Below, in pieces: positions 24,853 through 32,197 of a stretch of 32,197 bases of DNA. Below the pieces are notes generated by a model that was not told where the DNA came from, did not search any database, and saw only the letters and a list, made by a program, of their open reading frames with translations. The stretch covers positions 1 through 32,197 of the forward strand of contig PLMS01000145.1 in the NCBI GenBank assembly GCA_003142575.1, given 5' to 3'. The position numbers and the translations under genes are program-made. This DNA comes from Ignavibacteriota bacterium (GTDB lineage: Bacteria > Bacteroidota > Ignavibacteria > UBA10030). Each line of letters begins with the position of its first letter. Position 1 is the first letter of the stretch.

Positions 24853-25122
24853 TTACTTTCGTATTTCAAGTTCTTGAATAATCTTGCGATATCGGCCAAT
24901 ATCTTTCTTCGTCAAATAATCCAGTAGCCGCCGTCTCTTGCCGACCATCTTCAATAATCCCAATCGCGCATGATGATCTTTTTTAAATGCATCAAAATGT
25001 GGAGTAAGGCTATTGATGGTTGCCGTGAGTATGGCAATTTGTACTTCCGGCGTTCCCGTATCGGAAGGATTCTTGCCGTATTTATGGATGAGTTCCTTTT
25101 TTTGTTCTGATGTAAGTGGCAT
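24853..25122 (-). CDS. rpsO: 30S ribosomal protein S15
   Basis: 89 aa, the standard length. Contains [39 protein letters not shown] and the final [14 protein letters not shown], all family signatures. S15 binds the central domain of 16S rRNA early in 30S assembly. A strong AAGGAG site precedes the ATG. It lies between ribF (37 nt) and pnp. Confidence 0.98.
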   Translation of the reverse strand: MPLTSEQKKELIHKYGKNPSDTGTPEVQIAILTATINSLTPHFDAFKKDHHARLGLLKMVGKRRRLLDYLTKKDIGRYRKIIQELEIRK

Positions 25123-25159
25123 TGTATCTCCTTATAAATATGATTGTCCAAAAAACATT

Positions 25160-26107
25160 TTATGCTAAACTTTGATACTTATATTGCAATTCTCGACTTA
25201 ACTCTTCGTCACGATGCATCTGTTGAATAAGTTTATCTACGGAGTCAAACTTCCATTCATCCCTCAATCGTTGTAAAAAATCGATCCGAAGATCGAATCC
25301 ATAAATATTCTGGCTGAAATCAAAAATATTTACTTCAAGAATACACTTTCCATCCTTATAAAACGTCGGGCGCACACCAATGCTTGCCATTCCAAAGTAT
25401 CTGCTTTCACCAATTCGAATCTGCACAAAGTAAATGCCGTTTTTGGGCAAGACTTTTTTGTGTGAAGCGAGTTCCACGTTTGCAGTAGGATAACCAAGAG
25501 ATCGTCCTCTCCGATCGCCTGGAACGACTTTTCCCAACAACGCATAGGGCCGGCCTAAAAACCCGGCACCTACTTCTACAGATCCATTCAGCAATTCATT
25601 TCGGATCATAGAGCTATTCACCGGAATACCGTTATGCCTAAACTGTTCAATAGGTACAACCTCAAATGCATATTCTTTCCCAAGTTGTACAAGTGCTTCA
25701 ATATTTCCTTCGCGATTTCTTCCCCAGTGGTGATCATATCCTTCAACGATAACGCTGATGCCTATACCGCCAATAAGATATTTCACATAAAAATCACGAA
25801 AGCTTTGCTGCGAAAACGCTTTGTTAAATTCAATCACAACAAGCCAATCTGCCCCTAATTGCTCACATAACTCTTGTCGCTCCTGCAATGTTGTGAGGAG
25901 TTTCATATCCATGCTTGCCGTATTCAGCACTTCACGCGGATGCGGTTCGAAAGTCACAACGACACTTCGACCATTATGTCTCTTTGCAAGCTCTACAGCT
26001 TTCCCGATTATTTTTTGATGGGCAAGATGCACTCCATCAAATGTTCCGACTGTCACAATAGAATTTTTATCAAACGGAATATCTTCAATGGATCGAGCAA
26101 GCTTCAT
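25160..26107 (-). CDS. ribF: bifunctional riboflavin kinase/FAD synthetase
   Basis: Makes FMN and then FAD. 315 aa. The N-terminal nucleotidyltransferase domain has VTVGTFDGVHLAHQKII and VTFEPHP, then GYDHHWGRNREGN and NSSMIRNEL. The C-terminal kinase domain has GDRRGRSLGYPTANVEL and LRIDFLQRLRDEWKF. The start is placed at ATG 26107 (MKLARSIEDIPF), with GAGAGA upstream. A longer frame to 26149 would add 14 residues inside truB without a ribosome-binding site. With this start it overlaps truB by 23 nt. Its position between truB and rpsO is common in many phyla. Confidence 0.95.
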   Translation of the reverse strand: MKLARSIEDIPFDKNSIVTVGTFDGVHLAHQKIIGKAVELAKRHNGRSVVVTFEPHPREVLNTASMDMKLLTTLQERQELCEQLGADWLVVIEFNKAFSQQSFRDFYVKYLIGGIGISVIVEGYDHHWGRNREGNIEALVQLGKEYAFEVVPIEQFRHNGIPVNSSMIRNELLNGSVEVGAGFLGRPYALLGKVVPGDRRGRSLGYPTANVELASHKKVLPKNGIYFVQIRIGESRYFGMASIGVRPTFYKDGKCILEVNIFDFSQNIYGFDLRIDFLQRLRDEWKFDSVDKLIQQMHRDEELSRELQYKYQSLA

Positions 26108-26819
26108 GTTCTCTCTGCTCTTGCTTGAAGTGAGTATTTCGCCATTCAATTAATTGTTCAATCGTTCTTGCTTTTGCAACAGTGTATTCACCAATACGGG
26201 TCCGCCTCAAGGCAGTGAGTGCTGCACCGCAGCCTAAACGAATGCCCATTTCGTCAACCAAAGACCGAATATACGTACCTTTTGAACACACAATACAAAA
26301 ATCTACATAAGGAGCATGAACTTTGAGAATTTCAAACTTTAGAACATCTATCTCGCGCTCTGTTCGCTCCACTGTCTTTCCAGAACGGGCATATTGATAT
26401 AACGGTTTTCCCCCATATTTTACTGCCGAATACATCGGCGGCATTTGTAATTGTTTGCCAAAAAAACTTTTCGCTACATCTTCAATTTGTTGTTCGGTGA
26501 CCGAGGAAGAATCCTTTAATTCGGTCACCTCTGTTTCCATATCGAAACTTGGTGTTCTCACACCCATCTCACATGAACCGGTATATTCTTTTTCTAATCT
26601 TACAAACTGTTCGATACTTTTCGTTTTTTTTCCTGTGCAAACAATCATCAATCCTGTCGCCTGAGGATCAAGAGTTCCTGCATGTCCAACTTTTCGCACA
26701 TCGAAGAGTGCACGTACTTTCTTGACGACATCAAAGGATGTCCAATCCAAAGATTTATCGATGAAAAGGACTGCGCCCTCGCCTGAATAATCATAACTCT
26801 GTACATACGATTCGCTCAT
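26085..26819 (-). CDS. truB: tRNA pseudouridine(55) synthase
   Basis: Makes Psi55 in the T-loop of tRNAs. 244 aa: IDKSLDWTSFDVVKKVR, then KVGHAGTLDPQATGLMIV with catalytic Asp51, EYTGSCEMGVRTPSFDME, QMPPMYSAVKYGGKPLYQYA and CSKGTYIRSLVDEMG. The C-terminus is short, without a PUA domain, as in the shorter TruB type. The ATG overlaps the rbfA stop by 4 nt (ATGA), indicating translational coupling. Confidence 0.96.
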   Translation of the reverse strand: MSESYVQSYDYSGEGAVLFIDKSLDWTSFDVVKKVRALFDVRKVGHAGTLDPQATGLMIVCTGKKTKSIEQFVRLEKEYTGSCEMGVRTPSFDMETEVTELKDSSSVTEQQIEDVAKSFFGKQLQMPPMYSAVKYGGKPLYQYARSGKTVERTEREIDVLKFEILKVHAPYVDFCIVCSKGTYIRSLVDEMGIRLGCGAALTALRRTRIGEYTVAKARTIEQLIEWRNTHFKQEQREHEACSIH

Positions 26820-27196
26820 GCCTCTGCAGAATTGCTCTGTTCTTCTTTTTTCGAATCTTGCTCATGGATTTTACGAAATATATTTTCGAGGTTCATTGCC
26901 TTTTCTACTGTTTCATCTAAATAAAATATAATCTCCGGCGTGTAGCGTAATCGCACGGAGTGACCAAGCATTGAACGTAAGGAAGGTTTATGAGCTTCCA
27001 GCATGGCAAAACTTTTCTTTTTCCGTTCAGCATCGCCGTACACACTAATATACACTTTTGCAACTTTGAGATCGGGACTCATGATGACGTCTGTCACGGT
27101 TAAAAATCCATACTCCGACATGCTAAAATTGCGTTGAAACAACACACTCAGCTCTTCCTTAATGAGCGACCCAACTTTCTGAGTTCGAACTGACAT
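26816..27196 (-). CDS. rbfA: 30S ribosome-binding factor A
   Basis: 126 aa. A KH-like 16S maturation factor with N-terminal RTQKVGSLIKEELSVLFQR, LTVTDVIMSPDLKVAKVYIS and LRYTPEIIFYLDETVEKAM, followed by an acidic/polar tail. It acts in late 30S assembly. AAAGGA precedes the ATG. It begins 10 nt after infB and overlaps truB by 4 nt. Confidence 0.95.
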   Translation of the reverse strand: MSVRTQKVGSLIKEELSVLFQRNFSMSEYGFLTVTDVIMSPDLKVAKVYISVYGDAERKKKSFAMLEAHKPSLRSMLGHSVRLRYTPEIIFYLDETVEKAMNLENIFRKIHEQDSKKEEQSNSAEA

Positions 27197-27206
27197 GGTT
27201 TATCCT

Positions 27207-29894
27207 TTAGTCCAATTTACGTTTTGTCTCAACAGTCTTATATGCTTCAATAACATCGCCATTCTTGATATCGTTGTAATTTTCAAGACCTATACCACAT
27301 TCGAATCCTTGCTCTACCTCTCGCACATCTTCTTTAAACCGTTTGAGGGATGCTATCGTTCCATCAAATACTTCGATACCGTCACGCACCAGTCGTACAT
27401 GATTATTGCGCATGATTTTACCATCGCGGACATGGCAACCAGCTATTGTTCCAATTCTTGATATCTTGAATACATCCCGAACATCCACGGTTGCAGTAAC
27501 CTCTTCTGTTATTGTCGGAGCCAACATGCCTTCAAGTGCACTCTTTACTTCGTTGATTGCATCATAGATGATACTATAAATTCGGATGTCAACATCTTCT
27601 TTCTGTGCCAATTGCCGTGCTTTAAGATTGGGACGGACATGGAATCCAATAATCACCGCACTCGAAGCCATTGCGAGCAAGACGTCCGATTCTGAAATAC
27701 CGCCAACACCTTTGTAAATAACCTGCACTTTGACTTCATTTGTCGAAAGTTTCATCAATGAATCTGACAGAGCTTCCGCAGAACCATCTACATCCGCTTT
27801 GACGATCACCGGCAGATCGCGTACTTTGCCATCTTTGATATGTTGCGAAATATCATCAAGTGTAACACGTCGGCTTTGGCGGAAATCTTGTTCTCGTTTC
27901 AATTGCTGCCGAGTGAGACTGATTTCTCGCGCCTGACGCTCGTCTTCAATACCGATCAAATCATCACCAGCCTGTGGAATACCATCAAATCCAATGACTT
28001 GAACCGGCTGTGAAGGTTTTGCAGCTTCCACTCGTTGGCCGCGTTCATTAAACATTGCACGAACGCGTCCACTCCAAACACCGCAGACGAACGAATCACC
28101 AATGCGTAAGGTTCCTTTTTGCACGAGAATGGTTGCGATAATTCCTTTTCCTTTGTCTAATTCCGCTTCGACGAGAGTTCCACGTGCTTCCCGATTTGGA
28201 TTTGCTCGAAAATTAAGCATCTCTGCTTCAAGCAGGATTTTTTCGAGAAGTAGATGTACATTCGTTCCCATCTTTGCAGAAATTTCTACTGCTTGATGTT
28301 TCCCACCATACTCTTCTACCAGCAATCCGCGTTCAGCTAATTGCTGCTTAATGCGCTCAGGATTGGAATCCGGTTTGTCAATTTTATTAATGGCGACAAC
28401 GATCGGTACATTTGCTGCTTGTGCATGGCTGATGGCTTCTACTGTCTGAGGCATCACACTGTCATCCGCTGCAACCACAAGCACGACGATGTCTGTCATC
28501 TGCGCACCTCTTGCTCGCATTGCTGTGAATGCCTCGTGACCTGGGGTATCAAGAAATGTGATTTGTTTTCCATCGCCGACAGTGACTTCGTAGGCACCGA
28601 TGTGCTGAGTGATTCCGCCTGATTCACCGGCAACGACATTTGTATTTCGAATGTTATCGAGCAAAGAGGTCTTTCCATGATCGACATGACCCATAATAGT
28701 GACAACCGGCGGGCGCGGGAGAAGCGACTCTTCATCATCTTCGATATCTGACAGCGCCTCCGATGTGAATTCCTCTTCAAAATCAACTAAGAATCCAAAT
28801 TCATCCGAAACGAGAGTAATGGTGTCTTTATCTAAGCGCTGGTTGATAGAAACCATAATTCCAAGACCCATCACTTTTTGTATCACCTCGGCAACAGAGA
28901 CTCGCATCAGATTAGCGAGTTCACCAACGGTGACAAATTCTGTTGCCTTAATCCGCATCCGATCATGTTCAAGTTGATCAAGCTTTTTCTGCTCTTCTTC
29001 TTCTCTCTTTTCCTTTTTCTTTTTTCGAATAGCAGCGCGTGCAATTGCCAACTCGTCTCCGGAATCAGCAAGAGTCTCACGGATAGCTTTGGCAACTTCA
29101 TCTTCATTCACTTCAGCCCGACGAACGCGTTTGCGTTTTCGTGTTTTTGATTCTTCTTCATCTTCCGTTTTCGCCGGTGAAGTTTTCGTTCTCTTGACTT
29201 CTTCTCGTACTTTTTTCTTTTTCTTTTTCCTTTTCTTTTCTTCTTCTACGTCTGGTTTTTGAACACTTTTTGCAGGTGTTAAATCAATTTTGCCTTTGAT
29301 TGTTAGTCCGCGTTGCGGGCGGGCAAGAGCAGCCTCCAATGGAGATTGCATCGCTCGTTTCTTTGGAGGTAATTGTTTTTCCTTACTAACCTGCTCCTCT
29401 ACCGATTTCTCAGGTTTCTCATGCTTTTCTTTTTCAAGAACAATCAATTCAGGTTGAGCTTGCACTCCCGCTGTTTCCTGAAGAACGAATTCGTCAGTTT
29501 GTCCTTTTTCTTTTTTATCTTCGTGTGACCGTGGAATCTCTTCAGCCGATTTTGCTTCTATTTTCTCTATCGAAGGTTTTGCTTCATCGATTATGGGTAG
29601 ATGCTCTTCATCTTTCGCAGGAGATTTAGCTTCTACTTTCTCTGCTTTTTCTGGAGATTCTTTTTTTCGAGTCGATCGGAATTCTTGCAGTTTGCGTTGA
29701 TGTCGATCTGCTACTTCCTTGTCTTTCTTAAAATGCCCCATAATGACCGGCATCATCTCGTCAGTCACGATAGACATATGGGACTTTATATCAAAATCCT
29801 TCTTTTTTAGAAAGTCAATGATCGTCTCGCTTGATAGATTCAACTCTTTTGCGAGATTAAAGACCTTAATTTTTTTAGATCCTTGTTCGGACAT
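27207..29894 (-). CDS. infB: translation initiation factor IF-2
   Basis: 895 aa. An N-terminal IF2_N motif (about 8-55; VFNLAKELNLSSETIIDFLK) is followed by a long, low-complexity linker of Lys, Glu and Pro (about 60-310, with a run of basic residues near 220-230). A second IF2_N-like segment lies about 320-365, and the G domain starts near 395: G1 GHVDHGKT (402-409), G3 DTPGH (449-453), G4 NKID (503-506). Domains II-IV complete the chain, including the fMet-tRNA-binding C-terminus. It recruits initiator tRNA to the 30S. The linker length and composition vary widely in this family, and nothing is missing. It lies 38 nt after nusA. Confidence 0.98.
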   Translation of the reverse strand: MSEQGSKKIKVFNLAKELNLSSETIIDFLKKKDFDIKSHMSIVTDEMMPVIMGHFKKDKEVADRHQRKLQEFRSTRKKESPEKAEKVEAKSPAKDEEHLPIIDEAKPSIEKIEAKSAEEIPRSHEDKKEKGQTDEFVLQETAGVQAQPELIVLEKEKHEKPEKSVEEQVSKEKQLPPKKRAMQSPLEAALARPQRGLTIKGKIDLTPAKSVQKPDVEEEKKRKKKKKKVREEVKRTKTSPAKTEDEEESKTRKRKRVRRAEVNEDEVAKAIRETLADSGDELAIARAAIRKKKKEKREEEEQKKLDQLEHDRMRIKATEFVTVGELANLMRVSVAEVIQKVMGLGIMVSINQRLDKDTITLVSDEFGFLVDFEEEFTSEALSDIEDDEESLLPRPPVVTIMGHVDHGKTSLLDNIRNTNVVAGESGGITQHIGAYEVTVGDGKQITFLDTPGHEAFTAMRARGAQMTDIVVLVVAADDSVMPQTVEAISHAQAANVPIVVAINKIDKPDSNPERIKQQLAERGLLVEEYGGKHQAVEISAKMGTNVHLLLEKILLEAEMLNFRANPNREARGTLVEAELDKGKGIIATILVQKGTLRIGDSFVCGVWSGRVRAMFNERGQRVEAAKPSQPVQVIGFDGIPQAGDDLIGIEDERQAREISLTRQQLKREQDFRQSRRVTLDDISQHIKDGKVRDLPVIVKADVDGSAEALSDSLMKLSTNEVKVQVIYKGVGGISESDVLLAMASSAVIIGFHVRPNLKARQLAQKEDVDIRIYSIIYDAINEVKSALEGMLAPTITEEVTATVDVRDVFKISRIGTIAGCHVRDGKIMRNNHVRLVRDGIEVFDGTIASLKRFKEDVREVEQGFECGIGLENYNDIKNGDVIEAYKTVETKRKLD

Positions 29895-29932
29895 TCTTAT
29901 CTTCTTTCATTGTCCACGAGATATGATCGTCG

Positions 29933-31354
29933 TTACTCACCTTCTGTCTTAACTTCTTCTGCCTTCTCAGGCAGCACTTCTTCTGTTTTCTCAGCAGGTG
30001 TTTCTTCGACCGTCTTCAACTTTGAAGAGACTTCATTGGTATCTGTGTTTTCCGATTTCCCAGATCCTTCAAGCTCAGCTAACAATTCATCCACTTCTTC
30101 TTCGCTTTCTACTTCCGCTTCTTCAAAACCCTTCTTTAACATAGCAAGAATCTCTTCCACTTTATTCGGCTCAATACCAAGCGTATTGACGAGTTCTTCT
30201 TTTGAAGTCTTAAGAATATCACGCACTGATTTAAAATTCTCATCGAAGAACTTATGAAAGAGGACATCTCCAAGTTCTTCACGAAATTCCGAAAGATCCA
30301 TGTCATACTCTTCCTCTTCACCGCCCTCTTTCTGAACAATTAACTCAAATCCGGTTAACTTGGAAGCCAAACGAACATTCTGCCCACCCTTCCCGATTGC
30401 GAGCGACACTTGATCATTCGCCACAAGAATGGTTGCCTTCTTATTTTGCAGATCCATTTGAATTTCTTTAAGCTTTGCCGGCGATAGTGCACGCTGGATG
30501 AAGACCAGAGGGTCCTCGGTAAAATTAATGACGTCGATATTCTCATTGTTCAATTCGCGGACAATGGCATGGATACGTACGCCTTTCATTCCGACACATG
30601 CACCCACAGCATCGATTCGTTCATCGTGTGAAAGCACTGCTACTTTTGCCCGATCTCCCGGTTCACGTGCAATCCGTTTGATTTCAATGATACCGTCATA
30701 TACTTCAGGAATTTCAATTTCAAACAAGCGCATGAGGAATCCTGGATCTGTTCGCGAAATGATGACCGTCGGATTCCCTGCTCCTTTGCGAACTTCCTTT
30801 ACGATAGCGCGGATCGTGTCGCCTTTTTTGTAGCGCTCTTTGTAAATTTGTTCAGTTCTGGGAAGAAGCAATTCGTTCTTATTATGCATCACAAGAATTT
30901 CGCCTTTTCCTTTTCGGATCTGATAAATCTCACCAACGACGATCTCGCCTATTGAATTGGTATATTCGTTGAAGATTGCATCGCGTTCAATTTCTTTAAT
31001 TCGTTGATTTAAGTTCTGTTTCGCACTTATCACAAGACGTCTGCCAAAATCTATAAGCGGAACGATTTCAACAAACTCTTCGCCGGCGGTTAAATCGTCT
31101 CCGGATTTCTTGCGGGCTTCTGCAACAGATATCTGTGTAGAAGGATCTTCCACTACATCAACGACTTCTTTTTCGATATAAATTTCAATATCACCTTTAT
31201 CCATATTGACCACAACATCATGTTTCGTGTTGGGTCCATATTTTTTCTTTACCATCATACCAAAAATATCTTCTACAATGCCGATAAGAATATCTTTGTC
31301 GATCCCTTTTTCTCGGACCATTTGAGCGAATGATTCAACAATCTCGTGATTCAT
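29933..31354 (-). CDS. nusA: transcription termination/antitermination factor NusA
   Basis: 473 aa. An RNA-polymerase-binding N-terminal domain (about 1-130), then S1 (about 133-200; VGEIYQIRKGKGEILVMH), then KH1 with VGACVGMKGVRIHAIVREL and KH2 with SLAIGKGGQNVRLASKL. After KH2 comes an acidic region, one helix-hairpin-helix-like unit (VRDILKTSKEELVNTLGI), then a Glu/Lys/Thr-rich tail of about 70 residues with EE(V/T)P-type repeats. GGAGG sits 5 nt before the ATG. It is the second gene of the operon. NusA modulates pausing and intrinsic termination, which matters for the hairpin just upstream of rimP. Confidence 0.97.
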   Translation of the reverse strand: MNHEIVESFAQMVREKGIDKDILIGIVEDIFGMMVKKKYGPNTKHDVVVNMDKGDIEIYIEKEVVDVVEDPSTQISVAEARKKSGDDLTAGEEFVEIVPLIDFGRRLVISAKQNLNQRIKEIERDAIFNEYTNSIGEIVVGEIYQIRKGKGEILVMHNKNELLLPRTEQIYKERYKKGDTIRAIVKEVRKGAGNPTVIISRTDPGFLMRLFEIEIPEVYDGIIEIKRIAREPGDRAKVAVLSHDERIDAVGACVGMKGVRIHAIVRELNNENIDVINFTEDPLVFIQRALSPAKLKEIQMDLQNKKATILVANDQVSLAIGKGGQNVRLASKLTGFELIVQKEGGEEEEYDMDLSEFREELGDVLFHKFFDENFKSVRDILKTSKEELVNTLGIEPNKVEEILAMLKKGFEEAEVESEEEVDELLAELEGSGKSENTDTNEVSSKLKTVEETPAEKTEEVLPEKAEEVKTEGE

Positions 31355-31389
31355 CTTGCCTCCAAGCTACAGAGCTTTCATCCCGTCAG

Positions 31390-31842
31390 TTACCAGGGAA
31401 GCTCCTCTATTGATTCAATAATCTCATTGAATGGAATTGTACAGATTTCGTTTTTGCCGGTGACAAATGTCAGAAGTTCGTTTTCTACTCCGGCAAGTTT
31501 TGCAAGAATCTCTCCAACTCCATCATCTTTTTTAAAACGTACTCGAAATTGCCGCCCGACATTTTTTCGATATTGCCTCAGCAATTTGAGCGGTTTTTTT
31601 AATCCAGGTGAAGATACTTCCAAAATATATGAATTCGAAACAACATCCTGAAGTTCGAGAGCAGCACTCAATTGGCGACTCAATTCCGAACATTGCCCTA
31701 TGGTGATGCCTGTATCGGTATCGATGTACAGCTGCACAACCTTTCGTTGTTCACTGGGCACAATTTGAAAATCGACGATGAAAGCACCAATCGGATGAAG
31801 GAAGGGTGCCGCCAATTCTTCGATTTTGTGCCGTAAATCCAT
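31390..31842 (-). CDS. rimP: ribosome maturation factor RimP
   Basis: 150 aa. The N-terminal domain has KIEELAAPFLHPIGAFIVDF and DTDTGITIGQCSELSRQLSA. The C-terminal SH3-like part carries SYILEVSSPGLKKPLK, then RRNVG-like YRKNVGRQFRVRFK. It is needed for 30S maturation. The ATG at 31842 is chosen; the in-frame TTG directly before it adds one residue and is unlikely. The AAGA/GGAA ribosome-binding region begins immediately after the U-tract of a terminator hairpin (31857-31886). It is the first gene of rimP-nusA-infB. Confidence 0.94.
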   Translation of the reverse strand: MDLRHKIEELAAPFLHPIGAFIVDFQIVPSEQRKVVQLYIDTDTGITIGQCSELSRQLSAALELQDVVSNSYILEVSSPGLKKPLKLLRQYRKNVGRQFRVRFKKDDGVGEILAKLAGVENELLTFVTGKNEICTIPFNEIIESIEELPW

Positions 31843-31856
31843 CAATTCTTGATTCC

Positions 31857-31886
31857 AAAAAAAATAGCCCGTTTACATCGGGCTAT
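31857..31886 (-). terminator. intrinsic terminator between LOG gene and rimP
   Basis: On the minus strand, ATAGCCCG, a 7-nt loop, CGGGCTAT, then a run of eight T. It is a near-ideal terminator. It lies 84 nt past the LOG stop and only 15 nt before the rimP ATG, inside the leader of any transcript begun at the candidate promoter 31903-31931. It can end the LOG transcript, attenuate rimP expression, or both. Confidence 0.85.
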
Positions 31887-31902
31887 CAACATCTACTAAT
31901 AC

Positions 31903-31931
31903 AATATACATAATGCCTTCTGAAGAAGCAA
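31903..31931 (-). promoter_or_regulatory. putative promoter of the rimP-aroA operon
   Basis: On the minus strand, TTGCTT (31931-31926), 17 bp, TATATT (31908-31903), identical in both hexamers and spacing to the cdd candidate. The predicted start near 31896 puts the terminator hairpin within the first 40 nt of the leader. A perfect dyad, GCAAGA/TCTTGC, overlaps the -35 side (31928-31947). Confidence 0.4.
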
Positions 31932-31969
31932 GAAAATTTCCTCTTGCGAGATAGTATCGATAAAATATT

Positions 31970-32197
31970 CTAAAAATTCGTTCTCATCACATGTTTCTTG
32001 TAAAAATCTGCGATGATTGTAGCTGCTTCAACCGGGTCATCCGTAACGTGAAAGAGATCTAGGTCGTCCGGAGAAATCATTTTCTCGTTCATAAGAACCG
32101 TTTTGATCCAATCAACAAGTCCCTTCCAGTAATCCGTGCCCATAAGCACGATGGGAAACGGGTCTGTTTTCCTTGTCTGTACAAGAGTAATTGCTTA
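31970..32197 (-). CDS. LOG-family protein, C-terminal part, cut by the window edge
   Basis: The 3' end of a second LOG-family gene: AITLVQTRKTDPFPIVLMG, then TDYWKGLVDWIKTVLM, then MISPDDLDLFHVTDDPVEAA, and a short tail ending RTNF. It is similar to the end of the LOG protein at 2270-3106 (LTLVQTKK, VISPEDLKIFRIVDTPEEAF). The PGGxGTxxE motif would lie just outside the window. The last three bases of the window read TAA in this frame, at the codon where the family usually has Glu (E-A-x-TLVQT). The clear reading frame is thus 31970-32194. The TAA may be an edge or assembly error, or a real truncation. It is followed by a strong terminator. Confidence 0.75.

Noticed and set aside
28980-29660. 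Lys/Glu-rich tract in infB as a possible insertion or repeat array
   Set aside because: Long, charged, low-complexity linkers are normal in IF-2 N-termini. The frame is continuous and the units are irregular.

Overview
The window reads as chromosome of a Gram-negative-type bacterium from the Bacteroidota/Chlorobi/Ignavibacteriota neighbourhood. Reasons: moderate-to-low GC, dense housekeeping operons, bacillithiol synthesis (BshC), a diaminopimelate pathway gene, a tmRNA with tag ANYDYALAA, and -10-like elements of the TAnnTT type that recall the Bacteroidota consensus. The phylum call is an inference. I see no prophage, insertion sequence, CRISPR array or classical defence island.

Layout. 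1-206 is a gene-poor edge with a short perfect hairpin. 207-3106 holds tyrosine phenol-lyase (minus strand) diverging from a two-gene unit, a nucleoside-deoxyribosyltransferase-like protein and a LOG-family protein. 3180-3547 is tmRNA (ssrA), followed by dapF. 4612-11082 (minus) is a chain read yqeY, cvpA, mutS2, a 58-aa gene, a biotin carrier protein and purL. 11386-12857 (minus) is a Yip1-like membrane protein, a zincin-like metallopeptidase and a 98-aa protein, ended by a perfect hairpin. 13180-15571 (minus) is an Lrp/AsnC regulator, a crotonase, apt and a peroxiredoxin-fold protein that lacks its peroxidatic cysteine. 15798-17232 (minus) is a membrane-anchored PASTA protein plus rpe. 17646-21199 (plus) is a nucleoside-salvage set, cdd, tdk and purine nucleoside phosphorylase, followed by bshC. 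21195-31931 (minus) is one long expression operon, rimP-nusA-infB-rbfA-truB-ribF-rpsO-pnp-aroA, closed by a terminator. The right edge is the 3' end of a second LOG gene with its own terminator.

How the genes work together. The large minus-strand operon is the widely conserved transcription/translation/RNA-turnover cluster, extended by flavin (ribF) and shikimate (aroA) genes. Nucleotide metabolism is over-represented: purL, apt, cdd, tdk, PNP, the deoxyribosyltransferase-like gene and two LOG genes.

Most notable observation. Nine transcription units carry, at plausible distance and in the right orientation, the pattern TTGnnn-17 bp-TAnnTT. The -35 is exactly TTGCTT four times and the -10 exactly TATATT four times. 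I read this as the vegetative promoter of this organism. Other points worth a second look are the unlisted 58-aa gene overlapping the biotin carrier gene, the cysteine-less peroxiredoxin, the deoxyribosyltransferase/LOG pair, an intrinsic terminator lying between a promoter and the rimP start, and a stop codon at a conserved Glu position of the right-edge LOG gene. I did not find a convincing wholly new multi-gene system.
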